Origin: Chrysopilus asiliformis
Lineage: Eukaryota; Arthropoda; Insecta; Diptera; Rhagionidae
Length of the DNA: 64,000 nucleotides
Assembly (NCBI GenBank): GCA_964034945.1
Contig: OZ035962.1
Span: 18,834,530 to 18,898,529, forward strand
Direction of reading: 5' to 3'
Below, in pieces: positions 12,185 through 22,016 of the stretch. Under the pieces are notes generated by a model, which was given only the letters and a program-made list of their open reading frames with translations, did no database searches and had not been told where the DNA came from. The position numbers were made by a program, and so were the translations under genes. Positions within the stretch are counted from its first letter, which is position 1, and every line of letters begins with the position of its first letter.

Positions 12185-12568
12185 TGCTACATTTACACGA
12201 ATGACAAATTTGTCATTTTTTTCTTGTCATTATGTTAATTCCCGTGTAAATGGCATAATTTTTGTAATTTTTTCTGTCAGAAAATGTCAATCTCTCATAA
12301 AAGAATGAACTTGTCCATTCTTTTATGCCAGATTGTCATTCGTGCAAACGCAATATTAGTTATGACAACTTTAGTATTCAACTTTTGTCATAACTAATAT
12401 TGCGTTTGCACGAATGACAATCTGGCATAAAAGAATGGACAAGTTCATTCTTTTATGAGAGATTGACATTTTCTGACAGAAAAAATTACAAAAATTATGC
12501 CATTTACATGGGAATTAACATAATGACAAGAAAAAAATGACAAATTTGTCATTCGTGTAAATGTAGCA
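12185..12568. mobile_element. Foldback MITE, 384 bp, TTA target duplication
   Basis: Two 184-bp arms (12185-12368 and 12385-12568) are almost perfect complements around a 16-bp spacer; by eye only one mismatch was found. The ends are TGCTACATTTACACGAATG and its complement. The element is flanked by TTA on both sides (12182-12184, 12569-12571), a 3-bp duplication of the kind made by PIF/Harbinger-type transposases. Being nearly all arm, it would fold into one long hairpin as DNA or RNA. Non-coding and apparently young. Confidence 0.88.
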
Positions 12569-12571
12569 TTA

Positions 12572-13460
12572 CTTTGTGACCAGTCGGAAAGTTGTTGTTG
12601 TTTTATATAGACCCTGGTCACATGTCGTCACAAAACTGCGGAAGCAACACTTATACGATAGTCACAAAAAAAACTCAGTCGACAATGGTTGCACAAATAT
12701 TGCAGCAAAGTTGCTGTGACGTCGCAGTAACAAATTTTTTGTAACCCCATATACTTGTAGCAAAAACAATGTATAACACAGACGATTCAAATCAAACAAA
12801 TCATTTTAGAAGAAGAATGCATTTTTCAATCAAGAACTTAATACCCCATCGCCACGTGTTCAGCTAAGGCACAAACCCACATTGTGCGACCATCGCGTAA
12901 TCGATATGTAACCATTTTTGGTTACTTTGGCAACTATAGCGTAAAAAAACATATTTTTAGCATATTTACCTTGTTTTTTAAAGTAGACATATTTTTATCC
13001 GGGTTTCTGAAACATGAAAAAAAGTTTATTAGTTGGCTTTTAAAATATTTAAATCCTTTAAAATATTTAAGAATTTTTATATTTTTTTGAATATTAGGCC
13101 TCATTTACACCTGGGGATTTTTTCTTCAATTTCTTCACGAATTTTATTCAGAATTTATTCCGCGAGTTTTATTCATCTATCGCAGAATAAAATCAGTTAG
13201 CAAAAGTTGTCGAAATTTGAATTTAAGATATTGAATTTAAGGGCACACGTTATTTTGGAACCAATCCGAGACAAAATGAACAATAAATTTTATATAGAAA
13301 ATAAAATAGGATGTAGATTAGAACCACTAATGTGAGCCGCAAGAGAATTTTTTTAAACAGAATGCGGCACAGTTATTTTAATCAAGAGATACACAGTCAC
13401 AAACAAAAAGTAACTTAAAGTTTTGCGCTCTGTGCGTTTTATGAATAATCAATCACAAAG
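12572..13460. other. Unassigned DNA between foldback element and retrotransposon
   Basis: No gene was seen. The words GTCACAA and TTGCAGCAA-like strings occur on both sides of the foldback element, hinting that it landed inside an older, unrecognised repeat. The last four bases before the retrotransposon (13461-13464, GAAA) are its target duplication. Confidence 0.4.
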
Positions 13461-13464
13461 GAAA

Positions 13465-15546
13465 TGTTATGTGGCACTTGGAAAATTTGTCTTTATGTTT
13501 TGTTTTCGAATATTGATCATTTAACAATCAAAAAAAAAAAAAAAAAAAAAAGGAGTAAGCTGAAAGTAGCCCCAGATCACATTACAAAGAAATTCAATTG
13601 GAATGTATACATGTACATTCCTTCAAAAAAAACCGGCTGGTTAACTTTCTATTACCCTAAAACAATAGAACAACAGAAATTCCTAAAAATTAACTAGCTT
13701 TGGAGGAAAAAAGAATAGCGACGTCGAGCTAACCGTTCAGTAGCTGACGATAATGACTAGAGTTAAAATTAGAGAACCGAATAAGTAAATTTTCGGATAA
13801 GTTAATCCTCATTTGAGGAATTAAAGTTAATATTAATAAAATTTCGTTATTTTTAAAGTTAGAGGTGAGACAAGTGCTTACATAAAGTAAAATTAAAACG
13901 TTTAAATTCCTTTTACTGTTTTTAGAATCAGTTTTGCAAAATAGGTTATAGTTGGAAAACTCGTGTTTTTTTTTTTAAAGTTTTATATTAGTTTGGATTA
14001 GCAAGCAGGTAAAATTCGAATAAAGTTCAAAAATCATTAGTGAAAAGTTAAAGGCAATTTTCTTTAGCAAGCAGGAATTTTCATACGGCTTGGTTACCGA
14101 AAAGAATTGCTAGTCGTCAGCTACTTAAAGCTACTTTGAACTACTTTGGTCCTATTCCTAAGAAAATTCAATTTCATTGCGATCGAGTCAAAAAGAAAAT
14201 CTACGATCGATTGATATTTGAAGAAACATCTAAATTTGAATTTAAATTCGAATCGGCGAGGCTATAGGGGAAATTTTCGATTGGAGAAACTTAACCTCCT
14301 CGCCGCCACGTGGAGCCACTATCCGGAGAGAGGAAGAGGAGGCCGAAAATTAGGGAGCTTTTTGGGTTCTAGAAATTTCACATAATATTTGGAATTTGAA
14401 TTTTAAAATCATCATTTACCGAAAGCTTTGAATTTCCTTTTTGTGAATGGCAAGAGTTTTTTTTTGTGGGAAGTATCCAAAAAAATGTATTAGCAACAAT
14501 TTTCTTTTCACTTAATTTGATTTCTTTTTTTTCCAAAAATTAAAAAGCGTTTAGCGATTCATCATCGACGGTGTGCACATGGTCGACGGGTGGACGCAGT
14601 TTGAATAGCCGAGAAGAAGATTCAGAAAAAAATTGTAAGTCATTTTTTTGATTTCTAATTACATAAAAAAAGAAGGAAATAAGAAAGGAAGAAAAGTGAA
14701 AAGAAATTTAAGAAAGAGTAAAAGGAAAGCTCAGTGCAAATATTTCGAGCGCCTACGGATATGCAACTAATCTTGAAGTTGATAAAAAAGGGTCTTGCCA
14801 CATTAAAATTTCTTTTTTTTGTTGGGATCGTTTTTTTTATATCAAGTTTAAATATTGCTTACGATCAAACTTTTTTCGATTTTTTTTTCGAGTTAATTTA
14901 TTATTTTGTTTTCTTTGAAGATCGCAAACAATACCTTTTTGAGGAAATTTCAAAAGAAATATAAAATTGTTAAAAGGGGCATATGAATGTTTTGTTTTAT
15001 TTCGTCAATATTTATTTTTGATTCTGCGTTTGATTTCCGGTTCGTCTTTGTTTAACATGGACGGATTTTTAACACGGCAATCAGACCATTGTTGTGGGTT
15101 GAGTAACGAAATTATGTCGTAGGTTTCGTCCCTATTTAGGGGGTTGATCGATGTCAGTGAGCATGGGGGCAGTAAAGACGTAGGATGAAGCTTAATAGTT
15201 TTTTTTTTCCTTCAAACTTCATATGTTGTCCTTATGACAGCATATATTTCCCCATAATTTTACTTACCTATCTTAAATTATAGTTTCCGTTTTCTTTGGT
15301 ATTGATAAACACATTTATTCTAATTTTTCGAGAACCCCTATCGGCATGTAAATCCGTTTACCTTTTGTTTATCCCAACGGCCAAGATCCACCCCACCGAC
15401 GAGCTAAGTCCAGGTCCGCGCAAGCATGCCAGAGCCCGAGGGATAAACAGGCTGGCCGCGGGGCTACTGTAATCCAGGTACAGTTAAGTATGCCCCAAAT
15501 TATGTTGTCGGTCCCAGTCCACATAGTAACGGCCGGCCTGGTAACA
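13465..15546 (+). repeat. LTR 1 (2082 bp)
   Basis: Starts TGTTATGTGGCACTTGG and ends CCTGGTAACA; TGTTA/TAACA are the terminal inverted repeats. It differs from LTR 3 by shorter homopolymers (A-run 22 versus 23, A-run 8 versus 10, T-run 11 versus 14) and by AGTAGCC for AGTTGCC. These indels account for the whole 6-bp length difference. Near the 3' end the stem TGTTTATCCC / GGGATAAACA (about 15366-15375 and 15441-15450) sits in a GC-rich tail. CGGCGAGG / CCTCGCCG form another possible stem near 14254-14310. A GTAAGT donor-like word lies at about 14635. Short open frames inside it, including one of 76 codons at 14734, look incidental. Confidence 0.92.
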
Positions 15547-15550
15547 ACAT

Positions 15551-15562
15551 TGGCGCCCAACG
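15551..15562 (+). promoter_or_regulatory. Primer binding site, copy 1
   Basis: TGGCGCCCAACG begins four bases after the LTR end. It matches the complement of the 3' end of tRNA-Lys as used by several retroelements, including the Osvaldo/Ulysses group. The match beyond these 12 bases was not judged. Confidence 0.85.
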
Positions 15563-16436
15563 GCGAGCAGTTTCTGTCGCCAGAATAATTGTGTTTATCG
15601 ATTGAGCCGATTTTTTTTTTTGATTTTTGAGTAACGTTTCTTTAATTCCAAAATTTTTTTTGATAATTTTGTTTGATTAAGTAGGACTATGGAAAGAGCT
15701 GAGATCGAATCTAGTTGTCCTATACGATCGCACAGTGATCCTTAGTAGCAAATAGATAAGATCCTAGCATAATTTTTGCATAGTATCTGTCAGCATACCT
15801 CACTACGTCCCGACATTGGGAAAACGATGTTCGCGCTGCGTTAGTGTCAGTCATGCTTGGCATTTTAAAGACGGAAAATGTTTTTGTCCATATCTTCAGA
15901 TTGCATGCTGTAGTCAGGTAGCACTGAATTGTGTGGATAAAATTTCCGTTTACACGAATTTCCAAACCTTGAGTCTACTGTGAGAGAGGAGATTATGTTG
16001 CGTTTCCTTTAGTATTGCTCATCGCTCGGAAAATTCGCAGTTAGATACAAATTAGTTTTTTTTATGATATGTTTAATATACTGGCTCATTTCATACGTTC
16101 GAAATCTTTGTGAAACCTATATTTGCTGATTCGGTTAACCCCCTTCTTTATGTATGAATAGTTGAGTTTATTTGGTTTGAATAAATTTGGTTGCGAACGA
16201 CCATTACAGCGTTAGCGACGATAATTGAGAATTTAAAAAAATATTAGTTGCGAAGGAGTGAAGATTTTCTTTGAAGCTAGGTTTAAAGAAGCCTTTTAGA
16301 TAACATTTTACGTAGTATTTCGTAGCTGTTTGTAGCATCTGTTATTTATTTAATTTATTGGGAAATAGGGTATTGAATCTTAGGATAAAATATTTAAATA
16401 GTAGTTAAGAGTTCAAAATAAACGGAACAAAATAAT
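15563..16436 (+). other. Untranslated leader, copy 1
   Basis: About 870 bases lie between the primer site and the gag start. The reverse strand has an 81-codon open frame (15720-15965) with no known domain, judged incidental. A packaging signal would be expected here but cannot be identified by eye. Confidence 0.6.
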
Positions 16437-18395
16437 ATGGCCGAAGGTGGAGAAATTCCAAAATTATTCGCGGGAGGAAAGAAACGCGGAGGTAGAGGAC
16501 ATAGTGTCCAGTTTTCAGACAGAGAATTACGGTCTAGATATCGAAATGAAGATGTAAATGAGAATCCTGAATCCTATGCTTTCGGACAAAGATTCAGCTT
16601 ACCGCGAACACCAGACGAAAAACAGTCTAAAGAACCGGAAGTTGAAACAACGCCATATGTGTCGAAGCCGGTGGCGGAAGGCGAAGACGTAGGGACTGTC
16701 GGACGAACGGGATTAGAGTTTCCGGAGAATCCGAACTACAGTAGGAACGAGAGAAGTTTCACCGACGATCCTACTGATGTACATAAGTTGGATGTTTTCC
16801 ACCGAACACAAACAAATGTTGATTTTGGTACGAATTTAGGAACTAATGATTCGTTCGTTTCATCGTTAGTTCAGAAAGAGACGGAAAATTATATAAAAGA
16901 GTTAGTAGCCGATTCTGTGGGGGCGATGCAAGCCAAATTACTGCAGGAAGTCACAAAAAAATTGGAGAAAACCATAGGGGACGTCTTAGAGCGATCGTTG
17001 AAGCAACACGGTAGACCCGAACAACAACAAAGGGCAGCACCGAGGTTTGAGAGGGAAGTCAGGGATCCGTTAGGTTCAAGACAACCGGAAGCTCGAAACC
17101 ATCGAGGCGTTGCAAGTTCATTTAAAGATACTTCCGGCAACTGTTTCCAGAATCGGGATGACTATGTAGTTTATTTGGAAACCTTAGTCAGAGAGCAGGC
17201 AAATACACCAAGAGAGTCCAGACCTCAAATGTGGCAACCGAGTAGGGATTCAGCGACAAATGAGACAGTTTACCGGACAAGAAACCAAGTTTCAGACATT
17301 GGGAGAAATCATCAACGTCAATCTGCTAGGGCTACAGTCGAACTTCAAGGAAGCCGGCTCGATAACGAGGAAATACGAGCAGGGATACGACCCGGAATGA
17401 ATGAATCGAACCTTATTGACGCATTCAGTGAATTCAATCTTCGAGAAAATCGCCAACCAGACCGTCAACGTATATATAGGCAAGGTCACGAAGAAAGCGA
17501 AGACAGCAGTGCAAGTCGATTCAATTACGAAATGGAGAACCGAAGAAATTACCCTCCAACGAATAGAGATTGCAAATTGCAGCGATGGGGATTTCGTTTC
17601 GACGGAGTTTCCGACGAGCTTAGAGTAGATGAATTTATTTTCCGAATCGAGAAACTTAAAGTCGCTTATGGTTATACTTGGCAGCAAATCATTGGGAACT
17701 TCCATATTCTCGTAAAAGGCCAAGCGGAAAATTGGTACTGGCGATACTTGAAGCAATCGCCATCTGCAACTTGGGTCGATTTGAAGGCAGCGTTATTAAG
17801 GAGGTTTAAACGTACATTAACGGATTATGATATCTTACCTCGAATAATTGAAAGGCATCAGCGACCAAGTGAGACGTTCGACGATTTTCTGAATAGCGTT
17901 TTGAAAGAAGCCGACTCTTTAAAGGCTCCTATACCTGTTATGGACTTAATCAACATTATTAAAGGCAATGTTAGAGAGCGAATTGGTCAGCTAATATTTT
18001 CCCAGCCCATACTGACAATAGAACAGTTGCGTGAAACCGGCAAGAGAGCAGAAAGATTCTTGAACAGGAACTATGCGAGTCGTAACCAATATCAGCCCAG
18101 CGGTAAACAAGTTCACGAGTTAGAGGGTGAGAAAAGTTATGAGGACGCTAGATCACCTGAAGTAGAAGCTCTACCAGGTCGAAGGGAAAGCCCACCTAAA
18201 TGCTGGAACTGCGATCAACAAGGACATTTATTCCGCGACTGTCCATTGGGTGAACGAAAGATCTTTTGTTACAGATGTGGGAAAAAAGGCGTTGGATCGG
18301 TACATAAATGTCCAGATTGTCGACAGGGAAATGGGGTGAGGAGCAATCTCGTATCGGGGGTGACTTGTTCCCAAAATCCTGTCCCCGAAGAATAA
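16437..18395 (+). CDS. Gag polyprotein, copy 1
   Basis: The 652-residue frame encodes the structural protein that would assemble the cytoplasmic particle and package element RNA. The N-terminal third is charged and low in complexity. Residues about 140-195 look coiled-coil-like. A retrotransposon Gag (capsid-like) domain runs from about residue 381 (RWGFRFDGV) to about 530, with the motif AENWYWRYL. Two zinc knuckles close the protein: CWNCDQQGHLFRDC (about 589-602), a standard CX2CX4HX4C, and CYRCGKKGVGSVHKCPDC (about 611-628), a non-standard CX2CX8HXC form. The start ATGG follows AAAATA and is the first in-frame ATG. The frame is intact and identical in protein to copy 2, so both copies are young or maintained. 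It overlaps the protease frame by 88 bases. Confidence 0.93.
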   Translation: MAEGGEIPKLFAGGKKRGGRGHSVQFSDRELRSRYRNEDVNENPESYAFGQRFSLPRTPDEKQSKEPEVETTPYVSKPVAEGEDVGTVGRTGLEFPENPNYSRNERSFTDDPTDVHKLDVFHRTQTNVDFGTNLGTNDSFVSSLVQKETENYIKELVADSVGAMQAKLLQEVTKKLEKTIGDVLERSLKQHGRPEQQQRAAPRFEREVRDPLGSRQPEARNHRGVASSFKDTSGNCFQNRDDYVVYLETLVREQANTPRESRPQMWQPSRDSATNETVYRTRNQVSDIGRNHQRQSARATVELQGSRLDNEEIRAGIRPGMNESNLIDAFSEFNLRENRQPDRQRIYRQGHEESEDSSASRFNYEMENRRNYPPTNRDCKLQRWGFRFDGVSDELRVDEFIFRIEKLKVAYGYTWQQIIGNFHILVKGQAENWYWRYLKQSPSATWVDLKAALLRRFKRTLTDYDILPRIIERHQRPSETFDDFLNSVLKEADSLKAPIPVMDLINIIKGNVRERIGQLIFSQPILTIEQLRETGKRAERFLNRNYASRNQYQPSGKQVHELEGEKSYEDARSPEVEALPGRRESPPKCWNCDQQGHLFRDCPLGERKIFCYRCGKKGVGSVHKCPDCRQGNGVRSNLVSGVTCSQNPVPEE

Positions 18396-19099
18396 ATTCT
18401 GAAGGAGCGGATATCTTAGAGACCACGGGAAGCGATCCGAATAGAATTTTGAGAAGGGATCCGATTATGAATTCAGGAAATAAAAGATCGTCTGAAAACA
18501 ATTGGCACGCTAAACCTTTACATCAGCGTAAATTAGATTATGAGTTAGTTAGAAAAAGAATTTTTGGTGAAGGTATTAGTCATAGTATAATTAATAAAAA
18601 GATAGATAAGCTACGGGAGCGATTTAGGGCTAAAAGAGAAATGCATCACAATATATCTATGTCGTCCATATCTAGAGAAATTGATGGCCGTCCGTATGCA
18701 AAAGTAGAGATCAGTGGAAAGTTTTTCGAGGGCCTTTTAGACAGCGGGGCTTCAATTAGTTGTTTTGGTAAAAATAGCATCGAGATTTTAAACGAGTTGA
18801 AAATCCCGATGAAGCAATTCACTTCTAGCATCAAAACAGCTGATGGAAGAAGCCAGAAAATCATGGGAAGAGTAATTTTACCTGTCACGTACCAAGGCCA
18901 GACTCATGAAGTTCAGGTGTTTGTCGTGCCCGGTTTAGCGCAGACACTGTACTTGGGGATTGATTTTTGGAGACAATTTAAGATTGCCCCTCAAATCGTC
19001 TCTGAAATTGAAAAGCGTGAGAAAATCAAGGAAAACCTGTTATGGAAAATTTTTGGAAAATTTGTCTTTATGTTTTGTTTTCGAATATTGATCATTTAA
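18308..19099 (+). CDS. Retropepsin-type protease ORF, copy 1, running into the LTR
   Basis: The 263-codon frame is -1 to gag. A TAA directly precedes its ATG (18305-18310), so translation is expected by frameshift at 18326 rather than by this ATG. The aspartic protease core is LLDSGASISCFG (catalytic D about residue 145, at 18740), with KTADG and LYLGIDFW (about 214-221) as the flap and C-terminal motifs of retroelement proteases. It would cut Gag and itself. After APQIVSEIEKREKIKENLL the frame crosses into LTR 2 at 19038 and ends in LTR sequence at 19099, with no stop of its own. Reverse transcriptase, RNase H and integrase, expected next in a Pol polyprotein, are absent. A deletion that joined the protease-RT linker to the 3' LTR explains this. 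Confidence 0.88.
   Translation: MSRLSTGKWGEEQSRIGGDLFPKSCPRRINSEGADILETTGSDPNRILRRDPIMNSGNKRSSENNWHAKPLHQRKLDYELVRKRIFGEGISHSIINKKIDKLRERFRAKREMHHNISMSSISREIDGRPYAKVEISGKFFEGLLDSGASISCFGKNSIEILNELKIPMKQFTSSIKTADGRSQKIMGRVILPVTYQGQTHEVQVFVVPGLAQTLYLGIDFWRQFKIAPQIVSEIEKREKIKENLLWKIFGKFVFMFCFRILII
18326..18332 (+). promoter_or_regulatory. -1 ribosomal frameshift site gag/pro, copy 1
   Basis: The heptamer GGGAAAT sits in the gag frame as CAG-GGA-AAT, the X_XXY_YYZ form needed for a -1 slip, inside the 88-base gag/pro overlap. The protease frame is exactly the -1 frame. Downstream, TCGGGG (18354-18359) can pair with CCCCGA (18383-18388) as a stem. The spacer of 21 bases is longer than the usual 5-9, so the stimulator may be a different structure. 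The function is inferred from position and motif. Confidence 0.7.
19015..19037 (+). promoter_or_regulatory. Candidate polypurine tract before LTR 2
   Basis: A purine-rich stretch (GTGAGAAAATCAAGGAAAA then CC) ends at the LTR start. It also codes for protease residues. It is a weaker tract than the usual uninterrupted purine run. It may have been recruited after the deletion that removed the original tract. The equivalent lies at 24595-24617. Confidence 0.4.
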
Positions 19100-21127
19100 C
19101 AATCAAAAAAAAAAAAAAAAAAAAAAAGGAGTAAGCTGAAAGTTGCCCCAGATCACATTACAAAGAAATTCAATTGGAATGTATACATGTACATTCCTTC
19201 AAAAAAAAAACCGGCTGGTTAACTTTCTATTACCCTAAAACAATAGAACAACAGAAATTCCTAAAAATTAACTAGCTTTGGAGGAAAAAAGAATAGCGAC
19301 GTCGAGCTAACCGTTCAGTAGCTGACGATAATGACTAGAGTTAAAATTAGAGAACCGAATAAGTAAATTTTCGGATAAGTTAATCCTCATTTGAGGAATT
19401 AAAGTTAATATTAATAAAATTTCGTTATTTTTAAAGTTAGAGGTGAGACAAGTGCTTACATAAAGTAAAATTAAAACGTTTAAATTCCTTTTACTGTTTT
19501 TAGAATCAGTTTTGCAAAATAGGTTATAGTTGGAAAACTCGTGTTTTTTTTTTTTTTAAAGTTTTATATTAGTTTGGATTAGCAAGCAGGTAAAATTCGA
19601 ATAAAGTTCAAAAATCATTAGTGAAAAGTTAAAGGCAATTTTCTTTAGCAAGCAGGAATTTTCATACGGCTTGGTTACCGAAAAGAATTGCTAGTCGTCA
19701 GCTACTTAAAGCTACTTTGAACTACTTTGGTCCTATTCCTAAGAAAATTCAATTTCATTGCGATCGAGTCAAAAAGAAAATCTACGATCGATTGATATTT
19801 GAAGAAACATCTAAATTTGAATTTAAATTCGAATCGGCGAGGCTATAGGGGAAATTTTCGATTGGAGAAACTTAACCTCCTCGCCGCCACGTGGAGCCAC
19901 TATCCGGAGAGAGGAAGAGGAGGCCGAAAATTAGGGAGCTTTTTGGGTTCTAGAAATTTCACATAATATTTGGAATTTGAATTTTAAAATCATCATTTAC
20001 CGAAAGCTTTGAATTTCCTTTTTGTGAATGGCAAGAGTTTTTTTTTGTGGGAAGTATCCAAAAAAATGTATTAGCAACAATTTTCTTTTCACTTAATTTG
20101 ATTTCTTTTTTTTCCAAAAATTAAAAAGCGTTTAGCGATTCATCATCGACGGTGTGCACATGGTCGACGGGTGGACGCAGTTTGAATAGCCGAGAAGAAG
20201 ATTCAGAAAAAAATTGTAAGTCATTTTTTTGATTTCTAATTACATAAAAAAAGAAGGAAATAAGAAAGGAAGAAAAGTGAAAAGAAATTTAAGAAAGAGT
20301 AAAAGGAAAGCTCAGTGCAAATATTTCGAGCGCCTACGGATATGCAACTAATCTTGAAGTTGATAAAAAAGGGTCTTGCCACATTAAAATTTCTTTTTTT
20401 TGTTGGGATCGTTTTTTTTATATCAAGTTTAAATATTGCTTACGATCAAACTTTTTTCGATTTTTTTTTCGAGTTAATTTATTATTTTGTTTTCTTTGAA
20501 GATCGCAAACAATACCTTTTTGAGGAAATTTCAAAAGAAATATAAAATTGTTAAAAGGGGCATATGAATGTTTTGTTTTATTTCGTCAATATTTATTTTT
20601 GATTCTGCGTTTGATTTCCGGTTCGTCTTTGTTTAACATGGACGGATTTTTAACACGGCAATCAGACCATTGTTGTGGGTTGAGTAACGAAATTATGTCG
20701 TAGGTTTCGTCCCTATTTAGGGGGTTGATCGATGTCAGTGAGCATGGGGGCAGTAAAGACGTAGGATGAAGCTTAATAGTTTTTTTTTTCCTTCAAACTT
20801 CATATGTTGTCCTTATGACAGCATATATTTCCCCATAATTTTACTTACCTATCTTAAATTATAGTTTCCGTTTTCTTTGGTATTGATAAACACATTTATT
20901 CTAATTTTTCGAGAACCCCTATCGGCATGTAAATCCGTTTACCTTTTGTTTATCCCAACGGCCAAGATCCACCCCACCGACGAGCTAAGTCCAGGTCCGC
21001 GCAAGCATGCCAGAGCCCGAGGGATAAACAGGCTGGCCGCGGGGCTACTGTAATCCAGGTACAGTTAAGTATGCCCCAAATTATGTTGTCGGTCCCAGTC
21101 CACATAGTAACGGCCGGCCTGGTAACA
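19038..21127 (+). repeat. LTR 2, shared middle LTR (2090 bp) with altered 5' end
   Basis: Serves as 3' LTR of copy 1 and 5' LTR of copy 2. Its homopolymer lengths and AGTTGCC match LTR 3. Its first bases differ from both other LTRs: TGTTATG is followed by GAAAATTTT instead of TGGCACT, then TGGAAAATTTG. This looks like a local copy of the neighbouring GGAAAATTT replacing seven bases, and explains the 2-bp greater length compared with LTR 3. Confidence 0.92.
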
Positions 21128-21131
21128 ACAT

Positions 21132-21143
21132 TGGCGCCCAACG
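21132..21143 (+). promoter_or_regulatory. Primer binding site, copy 2
   Basis: Same TGGCGCCCAACG site, four bases after the end of LTR 2. Confidence 0.85.
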
Positions 21144-22016
21144 GCGAGCAGTTTCTGTCGCCAGAATAATTGTGTTTATCGATTGAGCCGATTTTTTTTT
21201 TGATTTTTGAGTAACGTTTCTTTAATTCCAAAATTTTTTTTGATAATTTTGTTTGATTAAGTAGGACTATGGAAAGAGCTGAGATCGAATCTAGTTGTCC
21301 TATACGATCGCACAGTGATCCTTAGTAGCAAATAGATAAGATCCTAGCATAATTTTTGCATAGTATCTGTCAGCATACCTCACTACGTCCCGACATTGGG
21401 AAAACGATGTTCGCGCTGCGTTAGTGTCAGTCATGCTTGGCATTTTAAAGACGGAAAATGTTTTTGTCCATATCTTCAGATTGCATGCTGTAGTCAGGTA
21501 GCACTGAATTGTGTGGATAAAATTTCCGTTTACACGAATTTCCAAACCTTGAGTCTACTGTGAGAGAGGAGATTATGTTGCGTTTCCTTTAGTATTGCTC
21601 ATCGCTCGGAAAATTCGCAGTTAGATACAAATTAGTTTTTTTTATGATATGTTTAATATACTGGCTCATTTCATACGTTCGAAATCTTTGTGAAACCTAT
21701 ATTTGCTGATTCGGTTAACCCCCTTCTTTATGTATGAATAGTTGAGTTTATTTGGTTTGAATAAATTTGGTTGCGAACGACCATTACAGCGTTAGCGACG
21801 ATAATTGAGAATTTAAAAAAATATTAGTTGCGAAGGAGTGAAGATTTTCTTTGAAGCTAGGTTTAAAGAAGCCTTTTAGATAACATTTTACGTAGTATTT
21901 CGTAGCTGTTTGTAGCATCTGTTATTTATTTAATTTATTGGGAAATAGGGTATTGAATCTTAGGATAAAATATTTAAATAGTAGTTAAGAGTTCAAAATA
22001 AACGGAACAAAATAAT
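21144..22016 (+). other. Untranslated leader, copy 2
   Basis: Identical to the copy 1 leader except for one T fewer in the run after TTGAGCCGA (10 versus 11). This is the only difference noticed between the two internal regions. Confidence 0.6.

Noticed and set aside
14734..14964. 76-codon frame repeated in all three LTRs
   Set aside because: Present three times only because the LTR is repeated; hydrophobic, T-rich low-complexity product without a known motif.
15369..15560. Minus-strand frame at the LTR 3' end (and longer version in copy 2)
   Set aside because: Its length changes with a single T in a homopolymer, and it covers the structured U5 and primer site; no domain.
16889..17756. Antisense and alternative-frame open frames of 75-154 codons inside gag (and the same in copy 2)
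   Set aside because: They lie wholly within the gag coding region, have no domain, and are shadows of its codon bias.
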